Notes: a model not told the origin generated them from the sequence alone. Shown: positions 17,665 through 27,475, counted from the stretch's first letter. The stretch: DNA of 64,000 bases from CAVVVS01 sp963751355 (GCA_963751355.1 CAVVVS010000102.1:1-64000); one strand, 5' to 3'. Numbers and translations: made by a program.

Positions 17665-19512
17665 ATGAATAAAGAATTATTAGAGCTTAGCGACGTTACC
17701 GTTCGCTTTGCCGGAGATTCCGGTGATGGAATGCAGCTTACAGGGACCCAATTTACAAATACTACTGCATTAGTCGGAAATGATCTTAGTACCTTTCCTG
17801 ATTTCCCGGCTGAAATTCGTGCACCCGCAGGGACAACTTACGGGGTTAGCGGTTTTCAATTACATTTTAGCAGCAGCGATATCCACACACCAGGAGATGC
17901 GCCAGATGTTCTTGTGGCAATGAATCCTGCTGCCTTAAAAACAAATTTATCTAACTTAAAACCGGATGCAACAATAATTGTAAATACAAATTCTTTTGAT
18001 GCCAGGAATTTAAAATTAGCAGGATACGAAAATTCACCTTTGGAAAACGGAATATTGGAAGGGTATAATGTTGTTGAAGTTCCGTTATCAGATTTAACTT
18101 CAACAGCGCTGCAAGAAAGCGGATTGAGCCCGAAAGAAATAGCAAGGTGTAAAAACTTTTTTGCTCTGGGTATGATGTATTGGCTTTACAGTCGTCCTGT
18201 TGAACCAACTATAATGTGGATTCATAATAAATTTAAAGATAATCCGGCAATTGCTTCCGCAAATGAAAAGGTTTTAAAGACAGGTTATTACTTTGGAGAA
18301 ACAACCGAACTTTTTACTACAAGGTATCGTGTTGAACCTGCGGATCTTCCAAAGGGTAAATACAGAAGTATTTCGGGTAATGAAGCATTGGCATTAGGAT
18401 TCGTAACCGCATCAGTTAAAACCGGATTGCCGCTTTTTTTGGGATCATATCCCATTACGCCTGCCTCAGATATTCTGCACATATTAAGCCGGCATAAAAA
18501 TTTCGATGTGAGAACATTTCAAGCCGAAGATGAAATTGCAGCCGTCACCGCAGCTATAGGAGCAGCTTTTTCCGGTGCACTGGCAATTACAACTACTAGC
18601 GGTCCGGGGGTTGCATTAAAAACTGAGGCTATTGGATTGGCGGTTATGACCGAACTGCCGTTAGTAATAATTGATGTGCAGCGGGGCGGTCCGAGTACGG
18701 GTTTACCAACTAAGACAGAACAATCGGATTTGTTTCAAGCCATTTATGGAAGAAACGGTGAAGCACCAGTGGTTGTGGTAGCACCTTCCACTCCGGCGGA
18801 CTGTTTTGATATGGCATTGGAAGCATCCAGGATAGCAACTAAATATATGGTCCCCGTTATGTATTTATCGGATGGTTATCTTGCCAACGGAGCGGAACCA
18901 TGGAAAATCCCGGATCCTGATATAATTCCGGAGATGAAGGTTAACTATAGAACGGAAAAGGAAGGATTTTATCCGTATGAACGAGATAAAAATCTTATAC
19001 GTCCCTGGGCAATTCCCGGAACCCCCGGATTAGAACATAGGATTGGAGGTTTAGAGAAATCCAATATTACAGGTGATGTTAGCTATGATCCTAAAAATCA
19101 TGAATATATGGTTCAACTTAGAGCTCAAAAAGTTAAAAATATTGAAAATGATATTCCACTGTTGGAAGTTGAAGGAGATCAGGATGCCGAACTATTGGTA
19201 ATCGGTTGGGGTGGAACTGACGGTTCGATCACTGAAGCAGTGAACAGAGCAAGAAACAAAGGTATAAAAGTTGCAAAAGCTCATTTCAAATATTTAAATC
19301 CCTTTCCAAAAAATACCGGTGAAGTTTTAATGAGATACGGAAAAATTCTTTGTCCAGAATTAAATACGGGGCAATTGACAAAAATACTTCAAAGTAATTT
19401 TTTAATTGAAATTGAAGCGTTTACAAAAATTCAAGGTTTACCCTTTAAAACTTCGGAGATAGAACATAAAATCGAATCGATGATTGGAGGTAACAGTAAT
19501 GAGAGAAACTAG
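17665..19512 (+). CDS. korA: 2-oxoacid:ferredoxin oxidoreductase alpha subunit with fused gamma domain (KorA), copy 2
   Basis: 615 aa. The gamma domain comes first (VRFAGDSGDGMQLTG, about residues 8-190), then the pyrimidine-binding alpha domain (about 230-480: GSYPITPASDIL, FQAEDEIAAVTAAIGAAFSG, TTTSGPGVALKTEAIGLA, VQRGGPSTGLPTKTEQSDL) and a C-terminal domain with CPELNTGQL. This is the usual architecture of KorA-type 2-oxoglutarate oxidoreductases. It works with KorB (start overlapping by 14 nt) to interconvert 2-oxoglutarate + CoA and succinyl-CoA + CO2 with ferredoxin; other 2-oxoacids are possible. The start ATG gives a normal N-terminus. It is the complete homologue of the fragment at the left edge of the window. 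Confidence 0.94.
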   Translation: MNKELLELSDVTVRFAGDSGDGMQLTGTQFTNTTALVGNDLSTFPDFPAEIRAPAGTTYGVSGFQLHFSSSDIHTPGDAPDVLVAMNPAALKTNLSNLKPDATIIVNTNSFDARNLKLAGYENSPLENGILEGYNVVEVPLSDLTSTALQESGLSPKEIARCKNFFALGMMYWLYSRPVEPTIMWIHNKFKDNPAIASANEKVLKTGYYFGETTELFTTRYRVEPADLPKGKYRSISGNEALALGFVTASVKTGLPLFLGSYPITPASDILHILSRHKNFDVRTFQAEDEIAAVTAAIGAAFSGALAITTTSGPGVALKTEAIGLAVMTELPLVIIDVQRGGPSTGLPTKTEQSDLFQAIYGRNGEAPVVVVAPSTPADCFDMALEASRIATKYMVPVMYLSDGYLANGAEPWKIPDPDIIPEMKVNYRTEKEGFYPYERDKNLIRPWAIPGTPGLEHRIGGLEKSNITGDVSYDPKNHEYMVQLRAQKVKNIENDIPLLEVEGDQDAELLVIGWGGTDGSITEAVNRARNKGIKVAKAHFKYLNPFPKNTGEVLMRYGKILCPELNTGQLTKILQSNFLIEIEAFTKIQGLPFKTSEIEHKIESMIGGNSNERN

Positions 19513-20545
19513 TATAAAAAACACTGATAAAAATGAGATAAAATATAATTCAAAAGATTTTGCATCATCACAGGATGTTCGTTGGTGCCCCGGTTGCGGC
19601 GATTATTCGATTTTAGCGCAGATGCAGAGATCAGCACCGTTTTTTGGAGAGAAAAAAGAAAATTTTGTATGGATTTCCGGCATCGGCTGTGCCGCACGTT
19701 TTCCGTATTATATGGAAACATATGGCATGCATGGAATTCACGGAAGAGCTGCAGCAATTGCGAGCGGTGTTAAAATTAATCGTCCGGATTTAACCGTTTG
19801 GGTAGCTAGCGGTGACGGTGATCTATTAAGTATCGGAGGTAATCATTTTATTCATGCATGCAGAAGAAACGTAGGAATAAAAATATTACTTTTTAATAAC
19901 CGTATTTACGGATTAACCAAAGGGCAATATTCACCTACTTCCGAAAAGGGCAAGGTAACTAAAAGTACTCCGTACGGCAGCATCGATTTTCCATTTAATC
20001 CCGTTGGGCTTGCAGTCGGTGCGGATGCTACCTTTATTGCGAGATCTCTGGATAGAGATCCAAAACATCTTCAATCAATGATGAAGAGAGCGCAGGAACA
20101 TGCCGGAACGGCATTTATAGAGGTATTTCAAAATTGCAATATTTTTAACGACGGAGCGTATTCTTTATTTACAGATAAAGAAACTAAAGCCGATAATGTT
20201 ATAGTACTAGAGCATGGTAAGCCGATGTTGTTCGGAAAAAATAATGACAAGGGGATAAAATTAAATGGTTTGTCTCCGGAAATTGTCAGCATCGCAGACG
20301 GTAGATTTTCGATAAACGATTTATGGGTACATGATGAATTTGACGAAAACATGACCCGTGCACATATACTTTCACAATTTTCGGAAAATGAAAAACTTCC
20401 TTTACCCATCGGAATATTTCGTCAAGTTAATAAATCGACTTATGAAAATGATTTTCATGAACAAATAAGGGATGTGAAAAGGCAAAAGGGTAATGGTGAT
20501 TTGAGAAAATTATTATTCAGCGGGAATATGTGGGATGTTAATTAA
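19499..20545 (+). CDS. korB: 2-oxoacid:ferredoxin oxidoreductase beta subunit (KorB), copy 2
   Basis: 348 aa. It carries the same motifs as copy 1: WCPGCGDYSIL, GIGCAARFPYY, TPP-binding GDGDLLSIGGNH and NNRIYGLTKGQYSPTS. ATG 19499 is chosen because GGAGG (19486-19490) sits 8 nt upstream inside korA; an in-frame GTG or TTG further upstream would extend into the ribosome site. It forms the catalytic heterodimer with the upstream KorA. Differences from copy 1 are spread along the protein and concentrated at the N-terminus and around residues 245-310, consistent with an old duplication and perhaps different substrate preference or partner ferredoxin. Confidence 0.94.
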   Translation: MRETSIKNTDKNEIKYNSKDFASSQDVRWCPGCGDYSILAQMQRSAPFFGEKKENFVWISGIGCAARFPYYMETYGMHGIHGRAAAIASGVKINRPDLTVWVASGDGDLLSIGGNHFIHACRRNVGIKILLFNNRIYGLTKGQYSPTSEKGKVTKSTPYGSIDFPFNPVGLAVGADATFIARSLDRDPKHLQSMMKRAQEHAGTAFIEVFQNCNIFNDGAYSLFTDKETKADNVIVLEHGKPMLFGKNNDKGIKLNGLSPEIVSIADGRFSINDLWVHDEFDENMTRAHILSQFSENEKLPLPIGIFRQVNKSTYENDFHEQIRDVKRQKGNGDLRKLLFSGNMWDVN

Positions 20546-20605
20546 TCCTTCATTTCTCATTGAAAAAACATTTTTTTTTCATAACTTTAATACTTAAGAT
20601 TTTTC

Positions 20606-20631
20606 CGGGCTTGCAATAACGTGCCCGTTTT
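20606..20631 (+). terminator. Short intrinsic terminator after korAB copy 2
   Basis: CGGGC (20606-20610) and GCCCG (20623-20627) form a 5-bp GC-rich stem with a 12-nt loop, followed by TTTT. It lies 60 nt past the korB stop and 20 nt before the next gene. The stem is short, so it may be leaky. Confidence 0.45.
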
Positions 20632-20652
20632 CATTTACTTTTGATTAAAGAT

Positions 20653-21642
20653 ATGATTGATTTTCTCAAGCTAAAAGATATTATTCAAAACAATAATTCA
20701 TTCCTATTAACCACCCATGTAAATCCCGATGCGGATGCTATTGGTTCGGAAATTGCATTTTATTTTTTATTAAAAGGGCTTAATAAAAAAGTATATATAG
20801 TAAACCATAATTCCACACCTTACAATTTAGAATTTTTGGATCCTGATAAAGTGATTGAAAAATATGTCCCGGAAAAGCATGACAATCTTTTTAGTTCCGT
20901 TGATGTATTGGTTGCATTAGATTTTAACCGTTCGGATAGAATGGTTAGAATGGCAAGTTCATTTAAGAATTCGTCCAAATTAAAAATATGTATAGATCAT
21001 CATCAGGAACCGGAAAAATTTGTAGACCATTTCTTTATTGATACTGTTTACAGTGCAACCGGGCATGTTATTTATGACCTGATAAAGAAATCCGGAATTG
21101 TTAAATTAAATCATGACATAGCATATCCAATTTATGCAGCAATAATGACAGACACGGGTTCGTTTCGGTTTGAACGTACCACACCCGAAATACACCATAT
21201 AGCTGCGGAATTAATTAGCCTGAACATTGTTCCGGGCGAAGTATTCGATAAAATTTATGATCAAAGCCGGTTCAGTAAAATAAGGTTAATGGGAAAAGCT
21301 CTTGATTCGATGCAATTGTACGGGGATGCTCAACAAATAGCATTCATGTTGTTAAAAAAAAATATTTTCAGAGAATTAGGCGCTCTTGAATCTGATACCG
21401 ATGGTTTTGTAAATTTTACACTTTCAGTTGAAGGTGTAAAAATAGGGTTAATGTTCATAGAATTAGCAGAGGGATTTAAGGTAAGTTTTAGATCAAAGGA
21501 AGATATACCTGTAAATCTACTTGCTGGAGAATTTGGGGGCGGGGGACACACAAATGCCGCAGGTGCAAGAATCTTTAATGGAAATCTTGATCAATATTTA
21601 CCAAAAGTGTTAAAAGCAGCGGAAAAATATTTAGTTAAGTAA
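20653..21642 (+). CDS. nrnA: DHH/DHHA1 phosphoesterase, NrnA-type nanoRNase / pAp phosphatase
   Basis: 329 aa from ATG 20653 (an in-frame TTG 12 nt upstream is the alternative). Mn-binding motifs of the DHH superfamily are intact: H22-N-P-D-A-D28 in THVNPDADAIGSE, Asp90 in VALDFNRSDR, DHH at 115-117 (CIDHHQEP) and TDTGSFRFERTTPE. The C-terminal DHHA1 domain has FGGGGHTNAAGA. NrnA enzymes degrade 2-5 nt RNA fragments and dephosphorylate 3'-phosphoadenosine 5'-phosphate in the cytoplasm; the length fits that family. It is followed 15 nt later by the aminopeptidase, so the two are probably co-transcribed. Confidence 0.9.
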   Translation: MIDFLKLKDIIQNNNSFLLTTHVNPDADAIGSEIAFYFLLKGLNKKVYIVNHNSTPYNLEFLDPDKVIEKYVPEKHDNLFSSVDVLVALDFNRSDRMVRMASSFKNSSKLKICIDHHQEPEKFVDHFFIDTVYSATGHVIYDLIKKSGIVKLNHDIAYPIYAAIMTDTGSFRFERTTPEIHHIAAELISLNIVPGEVFDKIYDQSRFSKIRLMGKALDSMQLYGDAQQIAFMLLKKNIFRELGALESDTDGFVNFTLSVEGVKIGLMFIELAEGFKVSFRSKEDIPVNLLAGEFGGGGHTNAAGARIFNGNLDQYLPKVLKAAEKYLVK

Positions 21643-21657
21643 TAAAAGGGAATTTGT

Positions 21658-23163
21658 ATGTTTAACTTAAAAATCAAAGCAGGCTATAAAAAAATAATTT
21701 ATGCTCCATTATCAATTAATTTAAAATATTTAGTTGATGAAAAAAAACTCGAACAGAGTCTTATTAATTTGATAAAAGTTTCCAATCTAAAATTATCAGA
21801 ATTACAAAAGAAAAATTTCCTTTCTAAAGATGGAACTGAAATTAGGATTCCTAAGTCAGACGGTAAGCCGGACGAAATGATAATAAGTAAAGTTAAAATA
21901 GATGATAGCTTTTCTTCAGATTTTTTTAGAAATCATCTTGCCGGAATTATCCCCACACTTTATAAAGAAGAAATTAGACATCTTCATATTTTCATTCCCA
22001 AATACGAATCATTTAAAAAATACTTCGGGAGCGAAGAATACTATTATCAAACATTCGTTGAAGGTGTAATCTTCGGTAATTATTCGTTTGATCATTATAA
22101 ACACAGTAAAGCATCTGTAAAAAATTTAAATATCGTTTTTTACGCAGATAATAAAAAACTTTTAAAATCATCGTTAAACACGGCGCAAATTCTGATGGAA
22201 GGTGTAAATTTTACAAAAGATTTACAAAATGAACCATCGATTACTCTGACACCTGTTGAAATGGCAAAACGAATTAAATCCGGTTTAAGTAAAGTAGGTG
22301 TTAAAATTACGGTATTTGATGAAAAGGAAATTAAAAGACGCAAAATGGGCGGGTTGATGTCGGTGGGTATGGGAAGCGATAATCCGCCGCGAATGATAAT
22401 CATGCAATATAAGGGAACACCCGGAAATAAAAAGAAAACAAAAACAATTGCTTTGATTGGTAAAGGAGTGACCTTTGATTCTGGGGGAATTTCAATAAAA
22501 CCAGCGCAAAATATGGGAGAAATGAAAGCCGATATGTCGGGTGCAGCAACCGTAGCCGGGACAATCTTAGCTGCTGCAAAAGCAAAACTTCCGGTCAACA
22601 TTTTAGGAGTTATACCCAGTGCGGAAAATATGGTATCGGGGAATTCTTATCGCCCCGGTGATATTATTATAACGGCATCCGGAAAAAGTATTGAAGTAGA
22701 TAATACCGATGCCGAAGGAAGGATAATACTCGCTGATGCGCTTGATTATACCTCAAAGGCAAAACCAGATATTATGATTGACCTTGCAACATTAACCGGG
22801 GCATGTGTAGTTGCTCTGGGTGAATTTGCAGCAGGTTTGTTCACTAAAAACGATGAATTAGCTGATAATCTTTACAAGTATGGAATGAAAACATACGACA
22901 GGGTTTGGAGATTACCTCTGTGGGATGATTACAATTCATTAATTAAAAGTGATGTTGCCGATGTAAAAAATATCGGAGGACGATGGGGTGGTGCAATAAC
23001 TGCAGCAAAATTTCTTGAGCATTTTGTGGATAAAAAAATTCCATGGGCTCATATAGATATCGCTGGTCCTGCAATGATAAACAATCTGAATAATTACAGT
23101 AAGAAGTTTATGACAGGCTTTGGTGTAAGATTATTATTTGAGTATTTGAAAAATGTTAAATAA
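21658..23163 (+). CDS. pepA: M17 leucyl aminopeptidase
   Basis: 501 aa. This is a cytoplasmic two-metal aminopeptidase that removes N-terminal residues from peptides. Metal and catalytic residues of family M17 are all visible: Lys269 and Asp274 in GKGVTFDSGG, Lys281, Asp292 in KADMSGAA, and Asp351/Glu353/Arg355 in the family signature NTDAEGRIILADAL. The N-terminal ~170 residues form the usual variable domain. No signal peptide is present. It lies 15 nt after nrnA, with a start spaced from AAAAGGGA. Confidence 0.94.
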   Translation: MFNLKIKAGYKKIIYAPLSINLKYLVDEKKLEQSLINLIKVSNLKLSELQKKNFLSKDGTEIRIPKSDGKPDEMIISKVKIDDSFSSDFFRNHLAGIIPTLYKEEIRHLHIFIPKYESFKKYFGSEEYYYQTFVEGVIFGNYSFDHYKHSKASVKNLNIVFYADNKKLLKSSLNTAQILMEGVNFTKDLQNEPSITLTPVEMAKRIKSGLSKVGVKITVFDEKEIKRRKMGGLMSVGMGSDNPPRMIIMQYKGTPGNKKKTKTIALIGKGVTFDSGGISIKPAQNMGEMKADMSGAATVAGTILAAAKAKLPVNILGVIPSAENMVSGNSYRPGDIIITASGKSIEVDNTDAEGRIILADALDYTSKAKPDIMIDLATLTGACVVALGEFAAGLFTKNDELADNLYKYGMKTYDRVWRLPLWDDYNSLIKSDVADVKNIGGRWGGAITAAKFLEHFVDKKIPWAHIDIAGPAMINNLNNYSKKFMTGFGVRLLFEYLKNVK

Positions 23164-23555
23164 TAGTCATTGTAAAGGGATAAAAAATTATAATATTTAT
23201 TTAGGGATAGTAATTTATTTGGAAAAATATCCGAAGTAGTAAATAGTGGATTTGTTGTACCGGGGAAAAAATGAGAAAAGAAATTCTATAGCTGAATTTC
23301 ATTTAACGCCCTCCAAATTCACAAAAAAAGTGTTATGGGTGATTACTACATTTGGTAGATTCAAACTCACTCATTATTTGATTTATATTTCAAGTATCTT
23401 GAATAAAGTCTCATTTAATCAACTACAAATTTGCCGCCGATCAAATCGTGGTTCTGAAATACTGTTTTTAAATCAATAATTATTAAGGCAGAAATAATAG
23501 CAGAAGGGGAGTCGATATAGTATGATAATAATGTTGTATAAACAATTAAGGACCC
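23164..23555. other. Non-coding gap, no convincing gene
   Basis: 392 nt between the aminopeptidase and the methyltransferase. A 77-codon open frame (GTG 23246-23479) has no ribosome site, no recognisable motif and an improbable composition, so it is not called. No strong hairpin or terminator was seen. The sequence is somewhat more balanced in base composition at 23300-23460 than typical gaps here and could be a decayed coding remnant. Confidence 0.4.
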
Positions 23556-24260
23556 ATGTTGACTTATAACAAAAATGAAATCATTCATGATTCAATTTAT
23601 TGGGATACTATTAATTGGTCTAAATCAATTGAATTTTGGGAAAAACACATACCCAAAAATGCAGGTAAATTAAATACACTTGAACTAGGCTGCGGTCCAA
23701 ATGGAGGTCTATCGGTTTGGCTCGCTTCAAAAGGTTATAACGTTATCTGTTCAGGTTATGAAGGAATAACCGAGACAACCAAAAATATTCATAAAAAATA
23801 TGAATTTTCAGATAATATCAGTTATTCTAAAATAGATGCATTATCCATTCCCTATAGTGAAGCATTTGATATCATTTGTTTCAAATCAATGCTGGGCGGA
23901 ATAGTTAGGGACAAAGATCATGGGATCGCAGAAAGAGTGATTAAAGAAATTTATAATTCGCTGAAAATTGGAGGAGTTTTATTGTTTGCCGAAAATTTAA
24001 TATCTTCAAAAGCTCACTCATTTTTCCGGAGTAAATTTGGTTCGCTAAAAAATAAATGGTGCTACTTCACGGTAGAAGAGATTAAAAGTTTACTTACCGA
24101 ATTTTCATCATTTAAATATTCTACATTTGGTTTCACAGGATGTTTCGGACGAAATGAAATTCAGAGAAATATGTTAGGTAGATTAGACAGCGTTATTTTC
24201 GATAAAATACTCACAGAAAATTTACATTATATAATCACAGGCTGTGCGGAAAAAAGATAA
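23556..24260 (+). CDS. SAM-dependent class I methyltransferase, substrate unknown
   Basis: 234 aa. The Rossmann SAM-binding motif I is LNTLELGCGPNGGLS (residues ~39-53), followed by an acidic motif region near YEG, then the DIICFKSMLGG strand and the LKIGGVLLFAEN strand typical of class I (Methyltransf_11/25-like) enzymes. ATG 23556 is preceded by AAGGA at 6 nt. Orientation is convergent with lolD. Nothing in the sequence or neighbourhood fixes the substrate; a small molecule or lipid is as likely as a macromolecule. Confidence 0.75.
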   Translation: MLTYNKNEIIHDSIYWDTINWSKSIEFWEKHIPKNAGKLNTLELGCGPNGGLSVWLASKGYNVICSGYEGITETTKNIHKKYEFSDNISYSKIDALSIPYSEAFDIICFKSMLGGIVRDKDHGIAERVIKEIYNSLKIGGVLLFAENLISSKAHSFFRSKFGSLKNKWCYFTVEEIKSLLTEFSSFKYSTFGFTGCFGRNEIQRNMLGRLDSVIFDKILTENLHYIITGCAEKR

Positions 24261-24300
24261 TAAATATTGTAAATGAAAATCTATTAAATGAAAATTTTAG

Positions 24301-24984
24301 TTAACCGCTTAATAAAGCGCCGTCTTTCATTTCATAGACTTTATCCGCAAGTTTAACTAGTTCGGCATTATGTGAGACAATTACAAAGGTCTTCTTGAAT
24401 TTATCACGTAAATCCACAATTATTTTATGAACTTGTTCGCTGTTGGCGGAGTCCAGATTACCGGTTGGTTCATCAGCAAAAATAATTGCGGGATCATTTG
24501 CCAATGCTCTTGCGACAGCCACTCTCTGCTGTTCCCCTCCTGATAGCTCGGCAGGTTTATGGTTTGCTCTTTCTGTTAGCCCTACTGCTTCAAGCAATTC
24601 ACTTGCGCGTTCGGATGCATCGGATAACGAAACTCCGTGTATCATCTGAGGAATAGCAACATTTTCGATAGCCGTAAATTCAGGTAAGAGATGATGAAAT
24701 TGAAACACAAAACCGATATTTTTATTTCTAAATTTTGCTAATCTCTCATCCGACAATTTAAATATATTATTGTTATCGAAGAATACTTCGCCGCTGTCCG
24801 GGCGATCCAATCCGCCAAGTAAATGAAGAAGAGTACTTTTACCTGCTCCGGAGGCACCGATAATCACTGAAATTTTATTAGCTTCAATTCCGATCGAAAC
24901 ACCCTTTAAAACTTCAAGAGTAATTTTTTTTGTATTCTGATATGTCTTTACCAAATTGCCGGCTTTTAAGATAATGTTGTCCAT
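24301..24984 (-). CDS. lolD: Lipoprotein-releasing system ATP-binding protein LolD
   Basis: 227 aa ABC ATPase: Walker A GASGAGKST (~residues 43-51), Q-loop FVFQFHHLLPEF, ABC signature LSGGEQQRVAVARAL, Walker B IIFADEPTGNLD and switch His in IVSHN. The ELLEAVGLTERA linker and FxFQFHHLLPEFTAxENV match LolD and related MacB-class ATPases. It would power extraction of lipoproteins from the inner membrane for delivery to the outer membrane. It is encoded 35 nt downstream of two LolC/E-type permeases on the same strand, which supports LolD over a generic exporter. Confidence 0.88.
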   Translation of the reverse strand: MDNIILKAGNLVKTYQNTKKITLEVLKGVSIGIEANKISVIIGASGAGKSTLLHLLGGLDRPDSGEVFFDNNNIFKLSDERLAKFRNKNIGFVFQFHHLLPEFTAIENVAIPQMIHGVSLSDASERASELLEAVGLTERANHKPAELSGGEQQRVAVARALANDPAIIFADEPTGNLDSANSEQVHKIIVDLRDKFKKTFVIVSHNAELVKLADKVYEMKDGALLSG

Positions 24985-25019
24985 AAACTGTCTATTCCAA
25001 ATTCTTAATTAGTAAAAAT

Positions 25020-26252
25020 TTACTCCCATTTAATCGCTTCAAGAGGATTAACCTTCGCTGCTCTTTTTGCAGGGAATAGGGATGCTAAAAATGATAAAAG
25101 CATAGACGCTCCTGTTACAAAGAAGAAATCCGTTAATCTTAACTGCAGAGGAAGCGAATCAATTTTGTATTGAGTTGGATCAAGAGGATAAATGTTGAAC
25201 TTTAACTGTAAAAAACAGATAAAATAACCAAGCAGAAGTCCTGCTAAAGTGCCAACCACTCCAATCAATAAACCTTCATACATGAAAATTTTGAGTACAG
25301 ATTTTTCAGTAACTCCCATAGAACGTAAAATGCCTATGTCCCTTGTCTTTTCTATAACCGACATAGACAACGAACCGAGAATATTAAAAGTAGCAACAGC
25401 AACAATTAGACATAAAATAATGTAAGCTGCCCAGCGTTCAATTGTCATCATTTTATACAGTTCACGATGAAAGTCGTACCATGTACTAACGCTAAAATAA
25501 TTTGTATTTAATTTTGATTCTAGCTGCTTTTTTACTTCTGGTGATTGATCAATATTATTTAAGCGGATATCATACCCCTGGATTCTATTATTGTACCCAA
25601 ATAGGTTCTGAGCCGCACGTAAAGATGAAAAGATATAGGATGCGTCATAATCATTATTATTAGAACTGTATATACCCCGTACAATGAACCTTTGAGTTTT
25701 CGGCATAGAAAATTGTGTTATTGTCTTTTCTATACCCACCGGTGAAACTATAGTAACTGTGTCCCCTATAAGCGATTCTAATTTATCCGCAAGAGTTAAT
25801 CCCAATATTATTCCGGGAAAACCCTGGCTATCGGAAAAATCGTATTTTCCGTAAAGCATGCTTTTATTTATTCCATAAATATCGTTGCCAGTTTTCTCCG
25901 AAATTCCTTTCAAATTGATTACCTGGATATTGCCTTTATGATAAGCCAAGACTTTGCCGTCTACATAAGGAGCAAATTTATTTACATCCGGAATCGATTG
26001 AATGGCAGATTTCAATTCTTGCTGTTTTCCGAATCCTTCGGGAGAGGTAATCTCTATTCTTACATGCGGATCGAAATTAATTAAAAATGAAGTAACCAAA
26101 CTTCCGAATCCGTTAAAAACCGAAAGAACAACTATTAACGCAGCAACACCTATCGTAATTCCGGCAACCGAAATAAAAGAAATTATAGAAATGAAATTTA
26201 TTTTATGTTTCGATATTAAATATCTTTTCGATATAAAGGATTCAAATTTCAT
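25020..26252 (-). CDS. LolC/LolE-type lipoprotein-releasing permease (second subunit)
   Basis: 410 aa. The architecture is a first membrane helix (~20-45, SIISFISVAGITIGVAALIVVLSVFNGF in part), a large periplasmic domain (~50-265) and three C-terminal helices (~270-400) with the FtsX-type motif EKTRDIGILRSMGV and the end KVNPLEAIKWE. This is a MacB-core/FtsX permease of the LolC/E group. Its ATG overlaps the stop of the upstream permease by one base (TAATG). The two paralogues probably form the LolCE heterodimer that works with LolD; which is LolC and which LolE is not decided here. Confidence 0.85.
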   Translation of the reverse strand: MKFESFISKRYLISKHKINFISIISFISVAGITIGVAALIVVLSVFNGFGSLVTSFLINFDPHVRIEITSPEGFGKQQELKSAIQSIPDVNKFAPYVDGKVLAYHKGNIQVINLKGISEKTGNDIYGINKSMLYGKYDFSDSQGFPGIILGLTLADKLESLIGDTVTIVSPVGIEKTITQFSMPKTQRFIVRGIYSSNNNDYDASYIFSSLRAAQNLFGYNNRIQGYDIRLNNIDQSPEVKKQLESKLNTNYFSVSTWYDFHRELYKMMTIERWAAYIILCLIVAVATFNILGSLSMSVIEKTRDIGILRSMGVTEKSVLKIFMYEGLLIGVVGTLAGLLLGYFICFLQLKFNIYPLDPTQYKIDSLPLQLRLTDFFFVTGASMLLSFLASLFPAKRAAKVNPLEAIKWE

Positions 26253-27475
26253 TAGTTAAATCTCAAAGTAGATACTGGTTGAATTTTTGATGCAATATAA
26301 CTCGGAATAAAAGAAGCAATGAGGCATAAAACAAAAGTTAAAACGGAAACTTCTGCAAATGTATTTATCGATAAAAGGATAGGAACAGTAGACATAAAGT
26401 AAACCGAAGATGGCAGTGATATAATCCTGTATTGTAGTTGTAAATCCATTAATAAATAAGCCAGAATATTTCCAGATACAATGCCGGTAATTGCCAGGAA
26501 TGTTCCCTGGTTTATAAAGATTGAGATTATCTGTTTCTTAGTTGCCCCGAGTGATTTTAAAACCCCGATTGCATTCATTTTCTCCAGTACAATCATTAAT
26601 AGTGTCCCAATAATATTAAATACGGCTACAATAATTATTAGTCCAAGAATAATCGGGATTGGTTTTTTCTGAAGGGCAATCCATGTGAAAATTCCCCGGT
26701 AATTTTGGTAGATGGATCTGACGGAATACGGATATCCTAAAGCATTTGACAATACATCGGTAAGGCTGTCAATTTTAGATATATTAGTCAATTTTATATC
26801 ATAACCTGTTACATTATCACCAATATCGAATAATTTTTGAGCAACCGCAATATTAACATAAGCATTCAAATCATCGTATTGAGCCATACCGCTCTCAAAA
26901 ATTCCTTTTATAACAAATTGTTGAATATTGGGAATATTATCGGGAGAGGGCAGTTCGTCTTTATTTAATGCGAATACGGTTACTACGTCACCAACTTTTA
27001 CCAATAACTTGTTAGCTAATTTTTTCCCGATAATAATTGAAGGACGATTACTATCATACGTTAATTCGTATTTACCTTCCACTATATCATCCTTCACTCC
27101 GTTCCATTCATTCTGCGGGAAAATGCCTTTAATATTTACTCCTTCTTTTTCATATTTACTGCTGATAATTGCCAGTTTAGAGGCAAATGGGTTGATTGCT
27201 TCGGCATATGGTGTTAACTGTTTTTGAATAAATGGCAAAGCTGAATGATAATTAGGTAAAATTTTTGAGTATGAACTAATCTGAATATGAGAATCGAATG
27301 CAATTATTTTATTAGTAATTGTTTTAGCGAAACCGTTTAAAATACTCAAAGCGATAATTAAAGTAGCTACACCGACAGCAATTCCTATTATTGAAATAGA
27401 AGAGATAAAGTTAATGAATTTGGAATCCTTTTTTGCAAAAGTAAATTTTTTAGATATAAAAAAGGAAAAAGACAT
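26252..27475 (-). CDS. LolC/LolE-type lipoprotein-releasing permease (first subunit)
   Basis: 407 aa, paralogous to its neighbour. It has an N-terminal helix (ISSISIIGIAVGVATLIIALSILNGF in part), a periplasmic domain (~50-260) and C-terminal helices with LEKMNAIGVLKSLGATKKQI, ending SKIQPVSTLRFN. It is the first gene of a three-gene lolC/E-lolE/C-lolD operon transcribed leftward. These inner-membrane proteins pass lipoproteins to the periplasmic carrier LolA, which is not encoded in this window. Upstream is a ~200-nt AT-rich divergent region shared with the tRNA cluster. Confidence 0.85.
   Translation of the reverse strand: MSFSFFISKKFTFAKKDSKFINFISSISIIGIAVGVATLIIALSILNGFAKTITNKIIAFDSHIQISSYSKILPNYHSALPFIQKQLTPYAEAINPFASKLAIISSKYEKEGVNIKGIFPQNEWNGVKDDIVEGKYELTYDSNRPSIIIGKKLANKLLVKVGDVVTVFALNKDELPSPDNIPNIQQFVIKGIFESGMAQYDDLNAYVNIAVAQKLFDIGDNVTGYDIKLTNISKIDSLTDVLSNALGYPYSVRSIYQNYRGIFTWIALQKKPIPIILGLIIIVAVFNIIGTLLMIVLEKMNAIGVLKSLGATKKQIISIFINQGTFLAITGIVSGNILAYLLMDLQLQYRIISLPSSVYFMSTVPILLSINTFAEVSVLTFVLCLIASFIPSYIASKIQPVSTLRFN

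Noticed and set aside
22140..22601. 153-codon open frame on the minus strand
   Set aside because: It lies wholly inside the M17 aminopeptidase, whose catalytic motifs are encoded in the same bases on the other strand.
23246..23479. 77-codon open frame with GTG start
   Set aside because: No ribosome site, no domain or signal peptide, and unlikely amino acid composition; kept only as part of the gap description.
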